Positions 1 to 12,250 of a DNA stretch of 64,000 nt are shown in pieces. The stretch comes from Carposina sasakii. Taxonomy: Eukaryota > Arthropoda > Insecta > Lepidoptera > Carposinidae. Below the pieces are notes generated by a model. The model made no database searches and had not been told where the DNA came from. It was given only the letters and a program-made list of their open reading frames with translations. The stretch covers positions 8,370,001-8,434,000 of the forward strand of contig CP053170.1 in the NCBI GenBank assembly GCA_014607495.2. Direction: 5' to 3'. Each line of letters starts with the position of its first letter. Within the stretch, counting starts at the first letter, position 1. The translations under genes and the position numbers were made by a program.

Positions 1-44
1 ATAAATACATACCTACCTGTACATATATATATATATATATAAAC

Positions 45-118
45 ACACGAAAGTTCCCGAAATGGGATAGCCAGAACTGCAGGATCCTAAAGGAGATCTC
101 ACACCCACATTTACCTAC
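45..118 (+). repeat. R1 repeat, left part
   Basis: This is the first of about 20 R1 copies; it contains GTTCCCGAAATGGGATAG and CTGCAGGATC. The fuller copy at 18645-18842 describes the family. Confidence 0.6.
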
Positions 119-126
119 CGTAACTA

Positions 127-181
127 AAGGGTGTAACTAACTTAGCGAAAGCCCATTATAGAGACCCCATTTACAAAATAG
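127..181 (+). repeat. M2 element fragment
   Basis: The sequence from GGGTGTAAC through TTAGCGAAAGCCCA and TATAGAGA to ACAAAAT follows the left arm of M2 with an internal deletion. Confidence 0.5.
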
Positions 182-274
182 TTATATTGTTATTTATATA
201 ATTAGAACTTTAGAACGGGTATACTTTTAGAGAAACCATAATATAGGTAGTATAGTAGTAGTATAGTAGATTAC

Positions 275-1011
275 ATGGTTTTGCTTGCGTCTTCGGAGGA
301 GGAGTTTCAGGAGATGGTAACAAAAATGCATGGATCATTTGAAAGTAAAGGGATGAAGATGAATGTAAGTAAGACGAAAGTGATGGTTTTTGAAAAAGAT
401 GAGGTAATGGCGAATTGCAAAATAATGATTGGCGAAGAAAGATTGGAGCAAGTGACTGAGTTCGTGTATCTAGGGACTTTGTTTACAAGGGATGGTAAGC
501 AACAAAGATATTGCAAGGAGAGTGAATGCTGGGAATCGGGTATGGGGCACTAACTTTTATGAGTAGCGAAGCGGCACGTCTGGCTGTTCATGGAGGAGTT
601 TTGGTGCCCTTATGTATGGAAGTGAAAGTTTGGTAGAGAAACCAAAACCAAAGTCAAGTGAATGCATGGAAATTACATTGAGAAATGTGTGGATACATTG
701 AAAGATAGGATAAGAAATGAGGTATCAAAAAGAATTGTAAATACGTGGTGACGAAGATTGAGAAGGGTATGTTAGGTGGTTTGGGCATTGGAGAGGAGGT
801 GAAATAGACTAACAAAGAAAGTGTACAACGGAAAAGTGGATGGAAGGGTTGGAAGGGGAACCTCGCGTCACCGTCAAATTGGTGAAACTAAAGAAAGGTC
901 AGTTAGAGTACCCTAAACCGAAGCGTGCATGAAAAATATCATGAAATAGATGAAGCGAAAGAGGTGTGTCAGGATCGGCCAATGGAGAGGTACTCCGGGA
1001 AAGAGGCGTGA
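275..1011 (+). pseudogene. RTE-type LINE reverse transcriptase, 3' fragment, degenerate
   Basis: The open part at 275-553 encodes VLLASSEEEFQEMVTKM, MNVSKTKVMVFEKDE and FVYLGTLFTRDGK, the post-YADD region of RTE-clade reverse transcriptases. After that the frame is broken repeatedly. The C-terminus is still readable in another frame, ending DEAKEVCQDRPMERYSGKEA and a stop at 1009-1011, as in arthropod RTE elements. The 5' portion, including the catalytic YADD box, is missing. A TATG-rich tail follows, as expected for a LINE 3' end. Confidence 0.8.
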
Positions 1012-1086
1012 TTATTATGTATGTATGTATGTAGTAGTAGTATGCCTATCAGAAAATAAATTTTTTTTTTTATCACCACACCTCCT

Positions 1087-1388
1087 GCATCCGTATGATG
1101 AATTTGGTGAGAGCGAGTTGTCTCACTTTTAAACGTCAAATCCACAGAGCTAACTAATAACTAGACAAGGCAAGTGTTTCTACTTGGTGTGTAAAAAGGG
1201 ATTGCAAACCATTTCTATCAGCCCTAATTCATTCAGTGTGGCTCGAGAACGAGTGTCTATTCTAATTATTAAGTCTATTTTTTACATGCAAAGTACATAC
1301 ACTTAGTTTATCTAGTTATTAATAGCTCTGTGAATTTGACGTTTAAAAGTGGGACATCTCGCTCTCACCAAATTCATCATACGGGTGC
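1087..1388. mobile_element. M5 inverted-repeat element, full copy
   Basis: The ends read GCATCCGTATGATGAATT and, inverted, GCACCCGTATGATGAATT. The two arms of about 75-80 bp are nearly identical and enclose about 145 bp of unique centre. The right arm and centre recur at 50030-50216. No transposase is present. Confidence 0.8.
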
Positions 1389-1601
1389 TGAGTATCACTT
1401 ATCCAGATTGCAAACCAAACGCTACTTAAAGAAATTGCATGGAATGAGGCAGAGGTTTTTATTATAGCAAACTCATATACATTTAACTATAGGCTCTCAT
1501 TTTTATGAATAAAAATTAAGTATTAAAAACCAATTAAGTGCAAGTGAGAATCACATGCCAATGGTTCCGTACTATCGATAAAAACGATTGATTTAATGCC
1601 A

Positions 1602-1919
1602 TCTATACATATAATAAAAATGTAACGCATCGCTGTCTGTACATGGAAGATATATAAGAAAAAATATTATAGAATACCTTTATCAACGCAATAGTACCCA
1701 AAACAATGATTTTTGGAATTTTTGTCTGTGCGTTTGTGCACGCTAATCTCAGAAACGGCAGAACCGATTTCGATGCAGTTTTCAGGAATATATTGTGACA
1801 GGTCCCACTTAACATATAGGCTACTTTTTATCCCGGGAAAATGTTTTTATCCCGGATGATTTCGATGTTTTGTTTTTTTTTCTGTAGTCAACGCGGACGG
1901 AGTCGCGGGCGTCCACTAG
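1602..1919 (+). mobile_element. Non-autonomous Helitron, complete
   Basis: It begins TCTATACATATAATAA after an A and ends in CTAG before a T, the Helitron target rule. A GC-rich stretch CGCGGACGGAGTCGCG lies just before the end, typical of lepidopteran Helitrons. A close relative lies at 16345. Confidence 0.8.
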
Positions 1920-2239
1920 TAATAAATAAATAAACACCCTATTATTTTAAATGGTAACTAAGGTAAGATAGCTGTTGCTGCTAGCAACCAACCTCCGCGG
2001 TCACGGACCTTACTGGCCGCTTTAACAGCGTCTTATTCGAAGTTTTTAAATATTTTGTTTGACAAGAAAAAAGAAGAAAAGATGTCGTGCTAATTTTGGA
2101 TAATTTTATAATATTAATAATTTCTAATTTTCCTGTAAATAAGTAATTTGAAATAAATAATAGCAAATCGGGTCCAACTCATTTGGTGTTTCTCTAGAAA
2201 CAATAGCAAATTATTAGATAAGTAAAGGAAAAATCTCTG

Positions 2240-2385
2240 TTGTCTATAACACAGGTTAGCCTAGTATAGACACAGAAGGACATCCTAAATCTGTAGACCT
2301 CTCACTAAAATAATTTTTAATATGTCTGTAAGTAGGATCAATAATGCTAGTTGGTGAATAAAATTTATTATTATTATTATTAATG
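2240..2385 (+). repeat. Probable LINE 3' tail with (ATT)n
   Basis: The segment ends in an ATT microsatellite at about 2367-2384, the usual form of a 5'-truncated LINE tail. No coding part remains. Confidence 0.35.
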
Positions 2386-2764
2386 TTCTGTTTCGTTTAG
2401 TTAGATTAGATAGTTTAAGATATCTTTATAAAAACAAAATTAATAAGTTATCATATGAGACCACATGAAATATCTCTGTAAACTAACCAGAAGAATTTTC
2501 AGCGTGGCTCTATATTCCCTGCGAGAATTTACGTTATATTTTCTAAAAAGTTTCTAATATTATCTCCAACTAAACACACTTCTAGTAGCACGATCTCGAG
2601 AACCATGTATTTTAATAAAGTTTTTAATTTACAATATTTTCTAACGTTTACAGTTTTAATAATACGGACTTTTACCCATATTTTTCCATTCTACGAGTAT
2701 CTACAAGAAGCTTTTTTATTTAAATTAAAGTTATAACATAACGTATACTTACTTATTTTACTAT

Positions 2765-2912
2765 ATGTATAAATGCGTAAGTTTGGGAGAATGGATGTAT
2801 GTGTTTGTTACTCTTTCATGCAAAAACTACTGAACGGATTTTGATGAAAGTTGCTATCAGAAAAACATTAACACAAAGCTATAAAGTTCACGCGGACGGA
2901 TTCGCGGGCGGC
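2765..2912 (+). mobile_element. Helitron-like fragment
   Basis: It contains CAAAAACTACTGAACGGATT and CACGCGGACGGATTCGCGGG, both shared with the Helitron at 13779, but lacks a CTAG end. Confidence 0.6.
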
Positions 2913-3404
2913 TTTCTGACTACTATATGTAGATACCTAAGCAGAATTTCGAAAAGCGTAAATAGGTATCGAACAAAAAAAAAACAAACTTACTTTCAAA
3001 TATTAGTTAAGATTTTGACTAGACAGAGAAATCTGTAAACGATATCGTTATATCGATGTCTCAAATCTATAGTAAACTTTCAGTAAATAGTTGATTAACG
3101 TTTAAGAAACTGGTAGTTAGTCTAAAAGGCTGTATAATATGTTTCGAATAAGTATATTAGTACATATATGTTTTTAAAACGAAGTACCACGTATATACGT
3201 GTGGAACTAAACAAAACAGTATAAGAATTACAAAGAAAATAGCACCAAAATAGAGGTGAGATTAACAGAACCGACGTACTTAAGTAAAAAATAGGAGGCT
3301 AGTAAATAGGTTGCATTAAAACGTTGAACACAGCGCCAGCTTTATAATTGGCACACAATGACCTGCCAAGAGATGCGAAATTAATTTACTGCAAGTGACT
3401 TTTT

Positions 3405-3530
3405 TTTATTAATATACACTTATAAAATTATTAATAAAGAAATGGAAAAAATTCCTCACCCGGGTGGGAATCGAACCCACGACCTCTGCATTCCGCGTTT
3501 CAGCGCTCTCACCACTGAGCCACCGGGTCA
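3405..3530 (-). mobile_element. SINE-A copy
   Basis: On the minus strand a tRNA-like head begins GACCCGGTGGCTCAGTGGT with a B box GGTTCGATTCC, followed by AGGAATTTTTTCCATTTC and an AT-rich tail. Three closely matching heads lie at 6553, 51663 and 51979; a diverged one is at 63385. Confidence 0.85.
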
Positions 3531-3600
3531 TTTATATACACAATCAGCCACATGGCTACAGCCATCATTAAATTAAATTGTACTATTGTTTAAATTGTAA

Positions 3601-3774
3601 AATGTCGAAATTATCCGAGATAAAAATATTTTTCGGTATAAAAAGTAGCCTATGTCCTTTCTCAGGCTCTAGACTACCAGTGTACTAAATTTCATTTCAA
3701 TCGGTCTAGTAGTCTTGGCGTGAGGGCGCGACAGACAGACAGAGTTACTTTCGCAATTATAATATTAGTAAGGA
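3601..3774 (-). mobile_element. Helitron, 5' part
   Basis: On the minus strand it starts TCCTTACTAATATTATAA, the common 5' end of lepidopteran Helitrons. The CTAG end is missing. A degraded relative is at 44085. Confidence 0.6.
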
Positions 3775-3781
3775 ATCCTTA

Positions 3782-3918
3782 CCGCCAATTTCTATAACTG
3801 ATCTTGAGAGATTTTTTGCATATCTCAGATTTAATCTTCAATTGTTTTCATACAAAATTTCAAATTAGGAATAAAAGAATACGAATTTCTTTTTGATCTC
3901 TCGTATAGAAATTGGCGG
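3782..3918. mobile_element. M6 inverted-repeat element
   Basis: CCGCCAATTTCTATA at the left pairs with TATAGAAATTGGCGG at the right. The second copy, at 55700-55808, interrupts an R1 repeat, which shows the unit is mobile. Confidence 0.65.
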
Positions 3919-4460
3919 ATAATCACTTATTCAAAGACTGGCAAGGGGATTTTTGCCCATATATTTTTAAGAATCAACGTTTTATAACACATTGACACCG
4001 TATTAACTGATATGTAGTCAAGAATACGTAAGACGTATAAACACGTCAGAAATCCCAGATTACGTTTCTATTAGCCCATTCCCAATGGATCGTTAGGGGC
4101 AAAAATTGTCAGCCGTTTTCCCAAATATTGTCATTTTAGTCACGTACCTCCCTAATATCCGACGACACGCATCTGAATAACTATACGAGGTAATAGGCGA
4201 ATTATTATATTTGGACCCAAAGGGAAACTGCAAATCGGTTTAACAAGGGTTATTCCTTTAATTGGCATATTTGCGAACCCTATTTGCGATGTTGGGACAT
4301 TGTGATGTAACTTTGGTTTTGTTATTTGTTCACTCTCAATCCTTCCTCCTTTGCTCACCAAGATTTATAGGAAGTTGATATTATACACAGGTGAATAAAA
4401 ACCCGATGGTGTAAAAAATGATTTTATGAAATTTTGATGTACCCAGTACCCACCTACCTA

Positions 4461-4640
4461 GTGTCACTCTCACGACTAAGATGAAACTTACGATTCCTCT
4501 CAAGCTCAAATGCGACAAGCCGTTTAGGCTCTGTTTAAGCTCTAGCTAGGGCGTGCTAAAGAAATACACGTAAATACATGCATACACCCATACACCCGAA
4601 AAACATAACCGTCCTTCCGGCGCAGTCGGGTAAAAATGTT
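4461..4640 (+). repeat. R4 interspersed repeat
   Basis: It shares CCTCTCAAGCTCAAATGCGA and a right part with CCGAAAAACATAAC and CAGTCGGGTAAA with copies at 54605 and 59040. It has no ORF and its class is unknown. Confidence 0.55.
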
Positions 4641-6490
4641 ACAAAGAGTAAAATTGATTAAATCTCGATTTAGAAGATTTAACGCAAGAAAAAACTCATC
4701 AGTTTCTTTACTAATATTTTTTATATTGCCATATTGAAAAAAATCTGAAACGAATTAAAAAACAGAAACGGAAGTTTGTATACAACGTAGCTAGATATAC
4801 AACCCGGCTCGCGATGCCAGATGCTTCATGCAGCTCCGAAACGAAATGAACTAAATAAAAAAGACAATCGTACTAACAAAAGTATCAAAAAAGGAATATC
4901 ACAAAAAAAAACCACAGATAAAATAAACAACGATACAGGGTGGAAGCACAATAACAGTGCTACTCGTAATTGGTTTCGTTCGGACTCTACCAATTAGCGG
5001 ATAGAGTAGCGATTTGGCGGAAACGGGGATCGGATTAACTTGTGGGGTCTCAGTGATAGCGATCTTTACCTAGCTTTATTATTTTATAAGGAGTATTAAT
5101 ATTAAAATCTTTTTAACTCTACCTATACATTGTCATGCAAGTGACCTAAATAGCGATGAAATGCTACTATTTTAATGATAAGTAATTGTCACTGAGTAAT
5201 TGTGCGTAAAAAGGTCCTGCACAATATTAATACAAATCATTTCTTGCAATACCTGGATAATGTGTCTAAGATGGACAAAGTCACTAAATTACTCTATCAA
5301 AAGAACAAGTCAGATTCTGATAGTCAGTTTAGAGTAAGTAAGCTTAAAATATTTAGTAACTTTCATAAAAAAAAAAAACATAGCAATGTATGATGTCTAA
5401 CTTTACAAAAGAGTAAGCCACGTTTTACCGATAGTAACGTGAACGAGGAACTTTCGACCGAGATACTTTATGGTCACTTTATGGGCAGACGTGACTTGTA
5501 TCTACAAGTTCCGTACATATCTAGATTATTACTTTAGAAACTCTAGCTAGAAAATTGTACATTTATTAATTTGCTATCACTTGTAATAAATACGATAGAG
5601 TGGATGCAAACAAAAGCCAAAAATTGAGTCTTTCTAGGAGAGATATATTATTTTGATAAGGCTACTTCACACCCTCACAAACTGTTTGTTATATGTATTA
5701 TGTTATTAGTAGATAGTATTTTTCTGTACCAGTACGTGACATAGCTGTAAGAAACAAACTAACTTACAAGAACTTATAAGTAGAAAATCGTAGGTTAAGA
5801 AACTATTACCTGTCTCTTCCTTAATTCTCTCACTGCGTTATTATCTGATATAGTTTGTATAGGTCACAATATAATGTTTGTATGTATTGTATAGATAAAT
5901 TAGTATGTAGTAGTATTATAGATAGATATTTTATTATATATATGTATGTCCCTATTATGTATGTATCTAAGTAGATAATTAAGTATTGATATTATTTAGT
6001 AAAAATATTTATTTTGTTTTAAGTTTATTTATATTTTAATACGTGTGCACATATGATTTTCCTTTTATATATTATAAAATTTTCTTTGTACTTAATGGTC
6101 TTTTAGAGGTAAGCTCGCTTTTGTACTATTTCTTTTACAACTTACTATGATAAAAATGTATATGTACAATAAAGAATACTAAGTACTAAGAACTTAAATG
6201 GTAAATTCAATAAATTACCGTCAATAGTGACACCACACCCAGTCCAAAGAAAGTAGAGAAAAAGAAAATGTACGCGATGCTTGTTTTTGATTTGTTGTCG
6301 ATCGACTCGGCCGGACGATAGAGATAGTGTTACCGAACAATAAAACTTTCAGATTCGGACGTGTTGATACGTCTACCAATTGTTTACGGACAAATGGATA
6401 AGTTTCATTATATGGCCTTGTTGTTTGATACCAAAGAGGTTAGTGTATGAGAGGTAGAGACGTGAGACGATAATTACAGACGTAGGTATA
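4641..6490. other. No gene or defined repeat recognised
   Basis: AT-rich sequence with short ORFs that lack coding character. The stretch 5875-5990 is GTAT-rich low complexity, and ACAATAAAGAATAC near 6165 resembles a LINE 3' tail. Confidence 0.4.
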
Positions 6491-6497
6491 CATAATA

Positions 6498-6658
6498 GTT
6501 TCCAATAATGTAATTTCAAAAAGAGATGGTAAAATTCGTCATCCGAGTAATTGACCCGGTGGCTCAGTGGTAAGAGCGCTGGCACGGAATGCAGAGGTCG
6601 TGGGTTCGATTTCCACCCGGGTGAGGAATTTTTTCCATTTTCTTTATTAATAATTTTG
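6498..6658 (+). mobile_element. SINE-A copy with 5' extension
   Basis: The tRNA-like head starts at 6553 and lacks two bases (CG) in the anticodon-loop region. About 55 bp before the head, including AAAGAGATGGTAAAATTCGT, are shared with the copies at 51900 and 63520, so this 5' module belongs to the element. Confidence 0.8.
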
Positions 6659-7433
6659 TAGGTATACCTACCTATACGTGAAGACGAAGAGATTTTTATG
6701 AAAACTTCATTAGTATTTCGCTAACAGGTAAAAGTTGTTGCTCCAAGACGAAAAACGAATGAAAGACTCATATTCTTAAATCTTTCCAATAGAAGCAGTT
6801 TTTTAGTTTCAACTCAAAATAGAATTGGCTAATTTATATATCAAAGATATAAATATCAAAATCTCCAAAATAAGAGTAAACTAAAAAGGATCATCATAAA
6901 AATTGTCATAGATTTTCTTTCCGAAAATAGTTTTTTGGAGGTGCCACCATTGATGTAGAGTTGTGACAGGAGTGCGCATGTATTTTAATTCAAAAGTATT
7001 GTTTGATAGTTTGTAGATAAATTCAGTGGTCGGGTGGCATATTTCTAAACATAATATACTATATCCAACAGTGGACTTATCAGGGCTGTAAATGATGAAT
7101 ATACTTAAATTTGGTTCCGTCTCCCAAGACGAGCCAAGTGAAGCGCAGCGAAGCGCTTGTCATTTTGAGATTTCTGCAGTCCAAACGATATAACCGAAAC
7201 CCTATTATTAGTAGGTGGCCATCTGTGCGTCTGTCTGTCAAAAAGCTATATCTTATTGACCGTGATAGGTAGACAGTTTAAGTTTTCACAGATGATGTAT
7301 TTCTGTTGCCACTATAGCAACAAATACTTATTACATATATGATAGAAGCGACAACATGATAATTGAAAATACTACATATTGCACAAAGTTGTACAACTGT
7401 AAAAGAACAGGTTTGCAGTGTACAATGTACATA

Positions 7434-7938
7434 CAGGGTGTGTGTGACAGCCAGGAAAATACTGATATACTGAACAAGTACCATTGTTTTGAGTTAAACG
7501 ACAGTGTCATTACTCGCAGGAAATGTATTTTTAATTTGATTATCCGCAATGTTTGCTTTCCGCGCCAATTGTATCGGGCGATCCTGTGACTAGTTAAATG
7601 GGCTTATTGGTTATTGTGTGATACATCACTGTTTTTAGACCACTTGTGATTGGGGTTGATACTGATTTTGAACTTTTTTGGGACCAACTTTTTTTTGAAA
7701 ATAATTCATAGGATTTATTTTTATTTTTATGTTATTATCTAAGGCCAACTTAAATGTGGAACTGGACACGTGTATATTTTTTCCTGATAAAAATGAAAAA
7801 AATTCGGCTCTTTAAAATTTTACCGGAATTTGAGGCATATCCACATCGCTGTATGAAATCAGTGGTACATAAATGACTCTACCTAATTCCGATGGTTATT
7901 ATCATATCAATATTTGCCTGGCTGTCACTTCCACCCTG
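7434..7938. mobile_element. M9 TIR element, 505 bp, TA flanks
   Basis: CAGGGTGTGTGTGACAGCCA at the left matches the inverted right end CAGGGTGGAAGTGACAGCCA, and TA flanks both sides. The ORFs inside (7278-7589) lie across the terminal repeat and are not genes. It is the only copy seen here. Confidence 0.75.
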
Positions 7939-8039
7939 TATATTATAGCAACATCGATTTGATAATTTGAGCACTAGCATATGCCTATTCCAGCTCTGTA
8001 CATCTATGTCTTTCGCCCAGTAATCTGGTGTAAGAGGCT

Positions 8040-8520
8040 TTACGAAATCCGTGATCCACCCACAGGCTATGTAGTGCGGGCGGCGCGCATTTGTTTATGT
8101 CTTCGAGTATGGACTACACAGTGGGTGTTATAGGGAAAACAGGATTACTTTTGACGTTAATAGAAACACCCCAGTTTTTGTACGCAGCCATATATATATT
8201 GTTAGAAAATGTTCAGTTCAGAATCAGAGACTATAACAGATTGTCTGTTTTTTATTTTATTACTGGAAAGGGGGATTGGTATTGATCATGGAGGAATGTA
8301 GAAGAGGCGGCATAGTCAACGTGACTGTCATGTTGATGATCCAATCATTGGCTACATTTCCTGTACGCTTCCACCCGCTTCCCGTGCAAGAGCGACTCTG
8401 TTTTCGCGAATTTGTTAATTTCGACGGTTATGGCCAAGGTCCTGAGTTCATACCTTGGATGGAAAAATCATTCACACGGTGAATACAGATGTTTATTCCC
8501 CTTTGTCATTTATTGTATAT
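8040..8520 (+). other. Unrecognised stretch with two short ORFs
   Basis: ORFs at 8091-8285 (64 codons) and 8276-8482 (68 codons) overlap by ten bases in different frames. The second contains RFHPLPVQERLCFREFVNF, which looks less random than most short ORFs here. I do not recognise a family. A decayed transposase or exon is possible but unsupported. Confidence 0.15.
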
Positions 8521-8917
8521 CATAATAATTTTTTCAGCCATGAAATGTCCGCTGATGTACACATATTATAAGCCCCCTGAAGTGCTTTTCTGCTGTACCC
8601 TATCCTAACTAGAAACCTCAAATAGATCTTAGGCTAGACCCCAGCGACGTTTGGTTGGGACATTACAAATACTAAAACCCTAAGCTCTTGTTTATGCTGA
8701 TCCTAGACCCTACTAGCTTTTTTGGCTCTTAACAATAGACATTAATATAAACGGGGATTGCTCGGTCATAGAAGATTGTGAGCGTTACTAATAGAGGTTT
8801 TAAACTAGTTATAAGCTATTCGCAGTTTCATTTGACAGATTTTCCATATATTTTGCTGTCAAAAGTCATTTGTATACTAAAAACGAGGATATAACTTTTC
8901 GTGCAGTTTTTTACGAG

Positions 8918-9119
8918 TAGTAGCACATTTAAGACTCGAAATAACATTTTTATTTTTCAAGATTGTATGAAAATTCCTAAGATACTCGTATTTGAAAATT
9001 CTCCATACTATCCGGAAAAATAAACATGTGATTTCGGGTCTCAAATTTTGTGGATAGGTTCTCTACAGTGGGCTGTTCATATAGCTTTTCGCTTAACATA
9101 CCCTTTTTGTTACACCCTG
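8918..9119. mobile_element. M2 palindromic element, left-truncated
   Basis: It retains part of the left arm (AAGACTCGAAATAACATTTT) and the whole right arm ending TTTGTTACACCCTG before TA. Confidence 0.75.
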
Positions 9120-9377
9120 TATAGGTAATTACGTATACACACGGAATAGGTAAGATATACTATGTTATGTATTGTAGTAGTAACGTAATTATTGTAACAA
9201 TGTTTTGTAAACTGCGGATTTACTGATCGAAACGATATGGAAATGCTTTTCTTGAAGGAAAACTCACCATTTTACTCTTACGACTCTATTATTTCCACTT
9301 TATATAATATTTCAATAAATAAAACATTATTAACAACATTTAACTCTGCAGTGAACATAATAACAACATTATATCAT

Positions 9378-9610
9378 GACGGCCGGCTGGTCTAATAGGT
9401 AGTGACCCTGCCTGCGACGCCATAGGTCCTGGGTTCGAATCCCGGTAGGTGCAAACATTGATATGATGAATATCAATGTTTGTTTCCGAGTCATGGATGT
9501 TTCTATACTTATCTATGTATTTATATACCGTTGCTTAGTACCCACGACACAAGACCTTAGGGATCTTACTGTGGGACTAGGTTAATGTGTTGTGTAGTGT
9601 GTGAATATTT
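9378..9610 (+). mobile_element. SINE-B, near full length
   Basis: The head GACGGCCGGCTGGTCTAATA and the B box GGTTCGAATCC form a tRNA-like promoter; the body runs through GACACAAGACCTTAGGGATC and ends GTGTGTGAATATTT. Other copies are at 43192, 59507 and 61525, with fragments at 14615, 23300, 38066 and 62198. Confidence 0.85.
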
Positions 9611-9919
9611 AATTAGTCCAACTGTCGGTCTGTCTATTGATTTTTTCTTGACTACAGATCCTGCATTTCTAGCTACCCAATTATTTGTTATTTGTATTAA
9701 GTTTTTTGCTTTCCATACAAACATAATAACAGGGAACAAATATTCTATAATAAAATCGAGACTACTACAAGTCTAGAGTTTCCACGAAATGTTGGCAAGA
9801 TGAAAAATACTTTTGTTTAATAAGAATTTTCTCGGTTGCCTCCATCGCAAGTTTTTTCGACGATATTACTTTTGATAAACAAATAGTCTCGTATTCATAT
9901 TAGACACAGATATATAGAA

Positions 9920-10001
9920 ACGGCTATGTTGGGAAACTACAGGATCATAAACAAGATCCCACAGTAGGCGGGGATAGATATAAATGATCAGTGACGAGTT
10001 A
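9920..10001 (+). repeat. R1 repeat fragment
   Basis: It covers CTACAGGATCATAAACAAGA through the GATCAGTGACGAGTT motif. Confidence 0.6.
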
Positions 10002-10262
10002 TGTACGATATGTAAAATTCAAGTTTTAAAAAATTGCAATATCCTCAGCCGAATTGGTTTTGCAGTTTTTCAATAATAAATATTTTAAGCTTTTTGCGGA
10101 AACTAATTTTTTCTACGTTATTATAAACTACATCTCTCTATTGCTAAAATAAGGTTTAAGAACTTTATTTCCGCGAAAAGACACGGCGAAAGAAATTTAA
10201 TTGTAGTTCCTGAAATTTTATGGTATACTAGTATCTAATAGGCTGTCGTTGTTTATTATATA

Positions 10263-10463
10263 CTAGCTTTTGCCCGCGCCTTCTTCCGCATGGACTACAG
10301 AATGTAGCCTATGTCCTTCTTCGTACTCCCACAACTATATCCAAGAAAATAATTCAAGACGGTTGGTTATCTTCTTCGTATTTGTCTTGGTGTTCAACGT
10401 GAAGAGGTAACAAAGAAAAAAATCTACTTTCACATTTATAGGTATAATACCTATTAGTTGGGA
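10263..10463 (-). mobile_element. Non-autonomous Helitron, complete, 201 bp
   Basis: Read on the minus strand it begins TCCCAACTAATAGGTATTAT after an A and ends AAAGCTAG before a T, with a GC-rich stretch before the end. Confidence 0.8.
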
Positions 10464-11423
10464 TATTCCTACTTGCCGTAAACTTTTTCCCACAAATTGT
10501 CCAGCTCATAGATCCCATCAATTTCGTGAGGTGAAACTTTCCCCGGGCCTGTTATTGTCGTCGTTCGATAAAATAAAAGTGAAATCGGATGAGATGCGGA
10601 AACTTGCCGACATTTACAGAAAATTCCGCCCTTGTTGTTGTCGGACTTGTGCTAGACGTATAATTTTTTTTGTACTTTTCTCGGCTTGATGTAAGTTAGT
10701 ACGGATTTTTTTTAATCTAAAACTAATACCTCTCAAGAATCTACCCGGATAAAATGTGTAAAACAATAATGTAGGTGTAGTAGTTAAAAACAAGAACTTT
10801 CTTAACAATAATTTTATACATCACAAGTTAGTTCTAGCTTTTTTCCATGAAATATGAATCTTACACAACGTAAGTATAAAACTTACGTTATTCCTCTACT
10901 TGCAGATATTCGCTCATTTGATGCAACACTGACACAACTCAAAAGAAATGTAAAACTGACGAAATTACACAAAAGTTACTTACACTCTTACCTTAGAATT
11001 AATATTCAGATTTACGACACTGGGCTTTCTATAGTTTTCTTTTCTTTTTGAAGAAGGAAACCTAATAAGTATTGTAATTTATGTAACCTTATATGGATGT
11101 TTTCGTGAAAATATCACACACGACTTATTTCGCTGAAATCATCTACCTACATTATGTACGTTATCTTTCCTTGGATTAACTTAATCCAATTTGCTTTTTG
11201 TAATCCACTAATGGCCTTACTTATTATGTTAGGTAAGTAAGGTACATATTATATTTCGCGTCAGTAATGAAGCACTCAATTAGAGGTAATTGTGTTGAAA
11301 GTTGTAGTGGGTCTTATTTATTTTATTTACTTACTTTATTGCCTATTGTAAAATATTCAAATGGATATGTACTATAACAAACTGGATAGTTAACTATGGA
11401 CTGAACTAAACATATATGTACCT

Positions 11424-11580
11424 ATACACGGGTGTGTCCCCAAATGGAGTATCTATAGGTAGAAGTGAAAGATGACAAGGAGATCCTAGTCGCATGATCA
11501 GTGTCATCGCCTGAGAGGACGCTCACAATTTCTATAGTCGACTCTTAAGATGTATGAACGGAAGAAGTTGCAGTTGGTGT
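11424..11580 (+). repeat. R1 repeat, diverged
   Basis: It keeps the order of R1 motifs: GTGTGTCCCCAAATGG, AAGGAGATCC, GATCAGTGTCATCGCCTGAG and GTCGACTCTTA. It is followed directly by the M1 element. Confidence 0.6.
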
Positions 11581-11727
11581 ATACAGGATGTTTTTTGTTG
11601 CATCCCTTAACGAAGGGTACGCACTCTATACATCAAATAAAGTAAGTTTATGCAAAAAAAAAAATGTTGGGAAACAATGTAATTTTTTTTGATTTTTTAA
11701 AAATTTCTTGATCGGGCGAAATTTATA

Positions 11728-12250
11728 CGGTGTTATTACAAAAGAATGCCTAAAGTTAGACTCGATTTAAATATGACATTTGACAGCAAAATGAATGGCA
11801 TACAGGGTGTTTTTTTGTGGCCACCTTTAACGAAGGGTACGTACTCCATACATGAAATAAAGTAAGTTTATGCCAAAAAAAATGCTGGGAAAAAAAAATT
11901 TTTTTTTTTGAAAAAAAATTTTAAATTCCTTGGTCGTGCGAAATTTATAGTGTCTAGTGTTTATGTTAGTTTTTTTATAGACAGATATTAATTATTTTTC
12001 GTGAAAAAATCCTGCTACGCGCGTCTATGTGCATTTATGCAGAAAAACGCAGTCTATTTACTCAACTTTGGACCCTAATATTTTGGAAACCAGACACTTC
12101 CCAGGTATGCTTCCATGGAGAAAAATGATCGTGATGATGAGGAGATTCCGTAGTTTTCGGGAACGTTGACGACCAAAAATCATCCTGTATATGCCAAATT
12201 TAGGGCATGTTTAGCTTAAATTATTTTTAAATTCTTTTGTAATAACACGG
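11728..12250. mobile_element. M8 TIR element (middle layer)
   Basis: CGGTGTTATTACAAAAGAAT at the left is matched by the inverted right end CCGTGTTATTACAAAAGAAT. It is split by a second M1 copy at 11803-12187. A partial M8 without that insert lies at 12816-12930. Confidence 0.8.
11803..12187. mobile_element. M1 TIR element (inner layer), 385 bp
   Basis: A complete copy with CAGGGTG and CATCCTG ends, flanked by TA on both sides (11801-11802 and 12188-12189). The M8 copy at 12816 supplies the empty site of identical length. Confidence 0.88.

Noticed and set aside
25..42. TA dinucleotide run (also 23371-23389 and 35013-35030)
   Set aside because: Simple microsatellites without further structure; not evidence of an origin or regulatory site.
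3405..3530. tRNA gene on the minus strand (and the similar heads at 6553, 51663, 51979, 63420)
   Set aside because: D- and T-arms pair, but the anticodon loop lacks T33, one copy has a deletion there, and all are followed by the same SINE body.
9378..9460. tRNA gene at the SINE-B head
   Set aside because: B box is good but the sequence is the promoter head of a multi-copy SINE and does not fold into a full cloverleaf.
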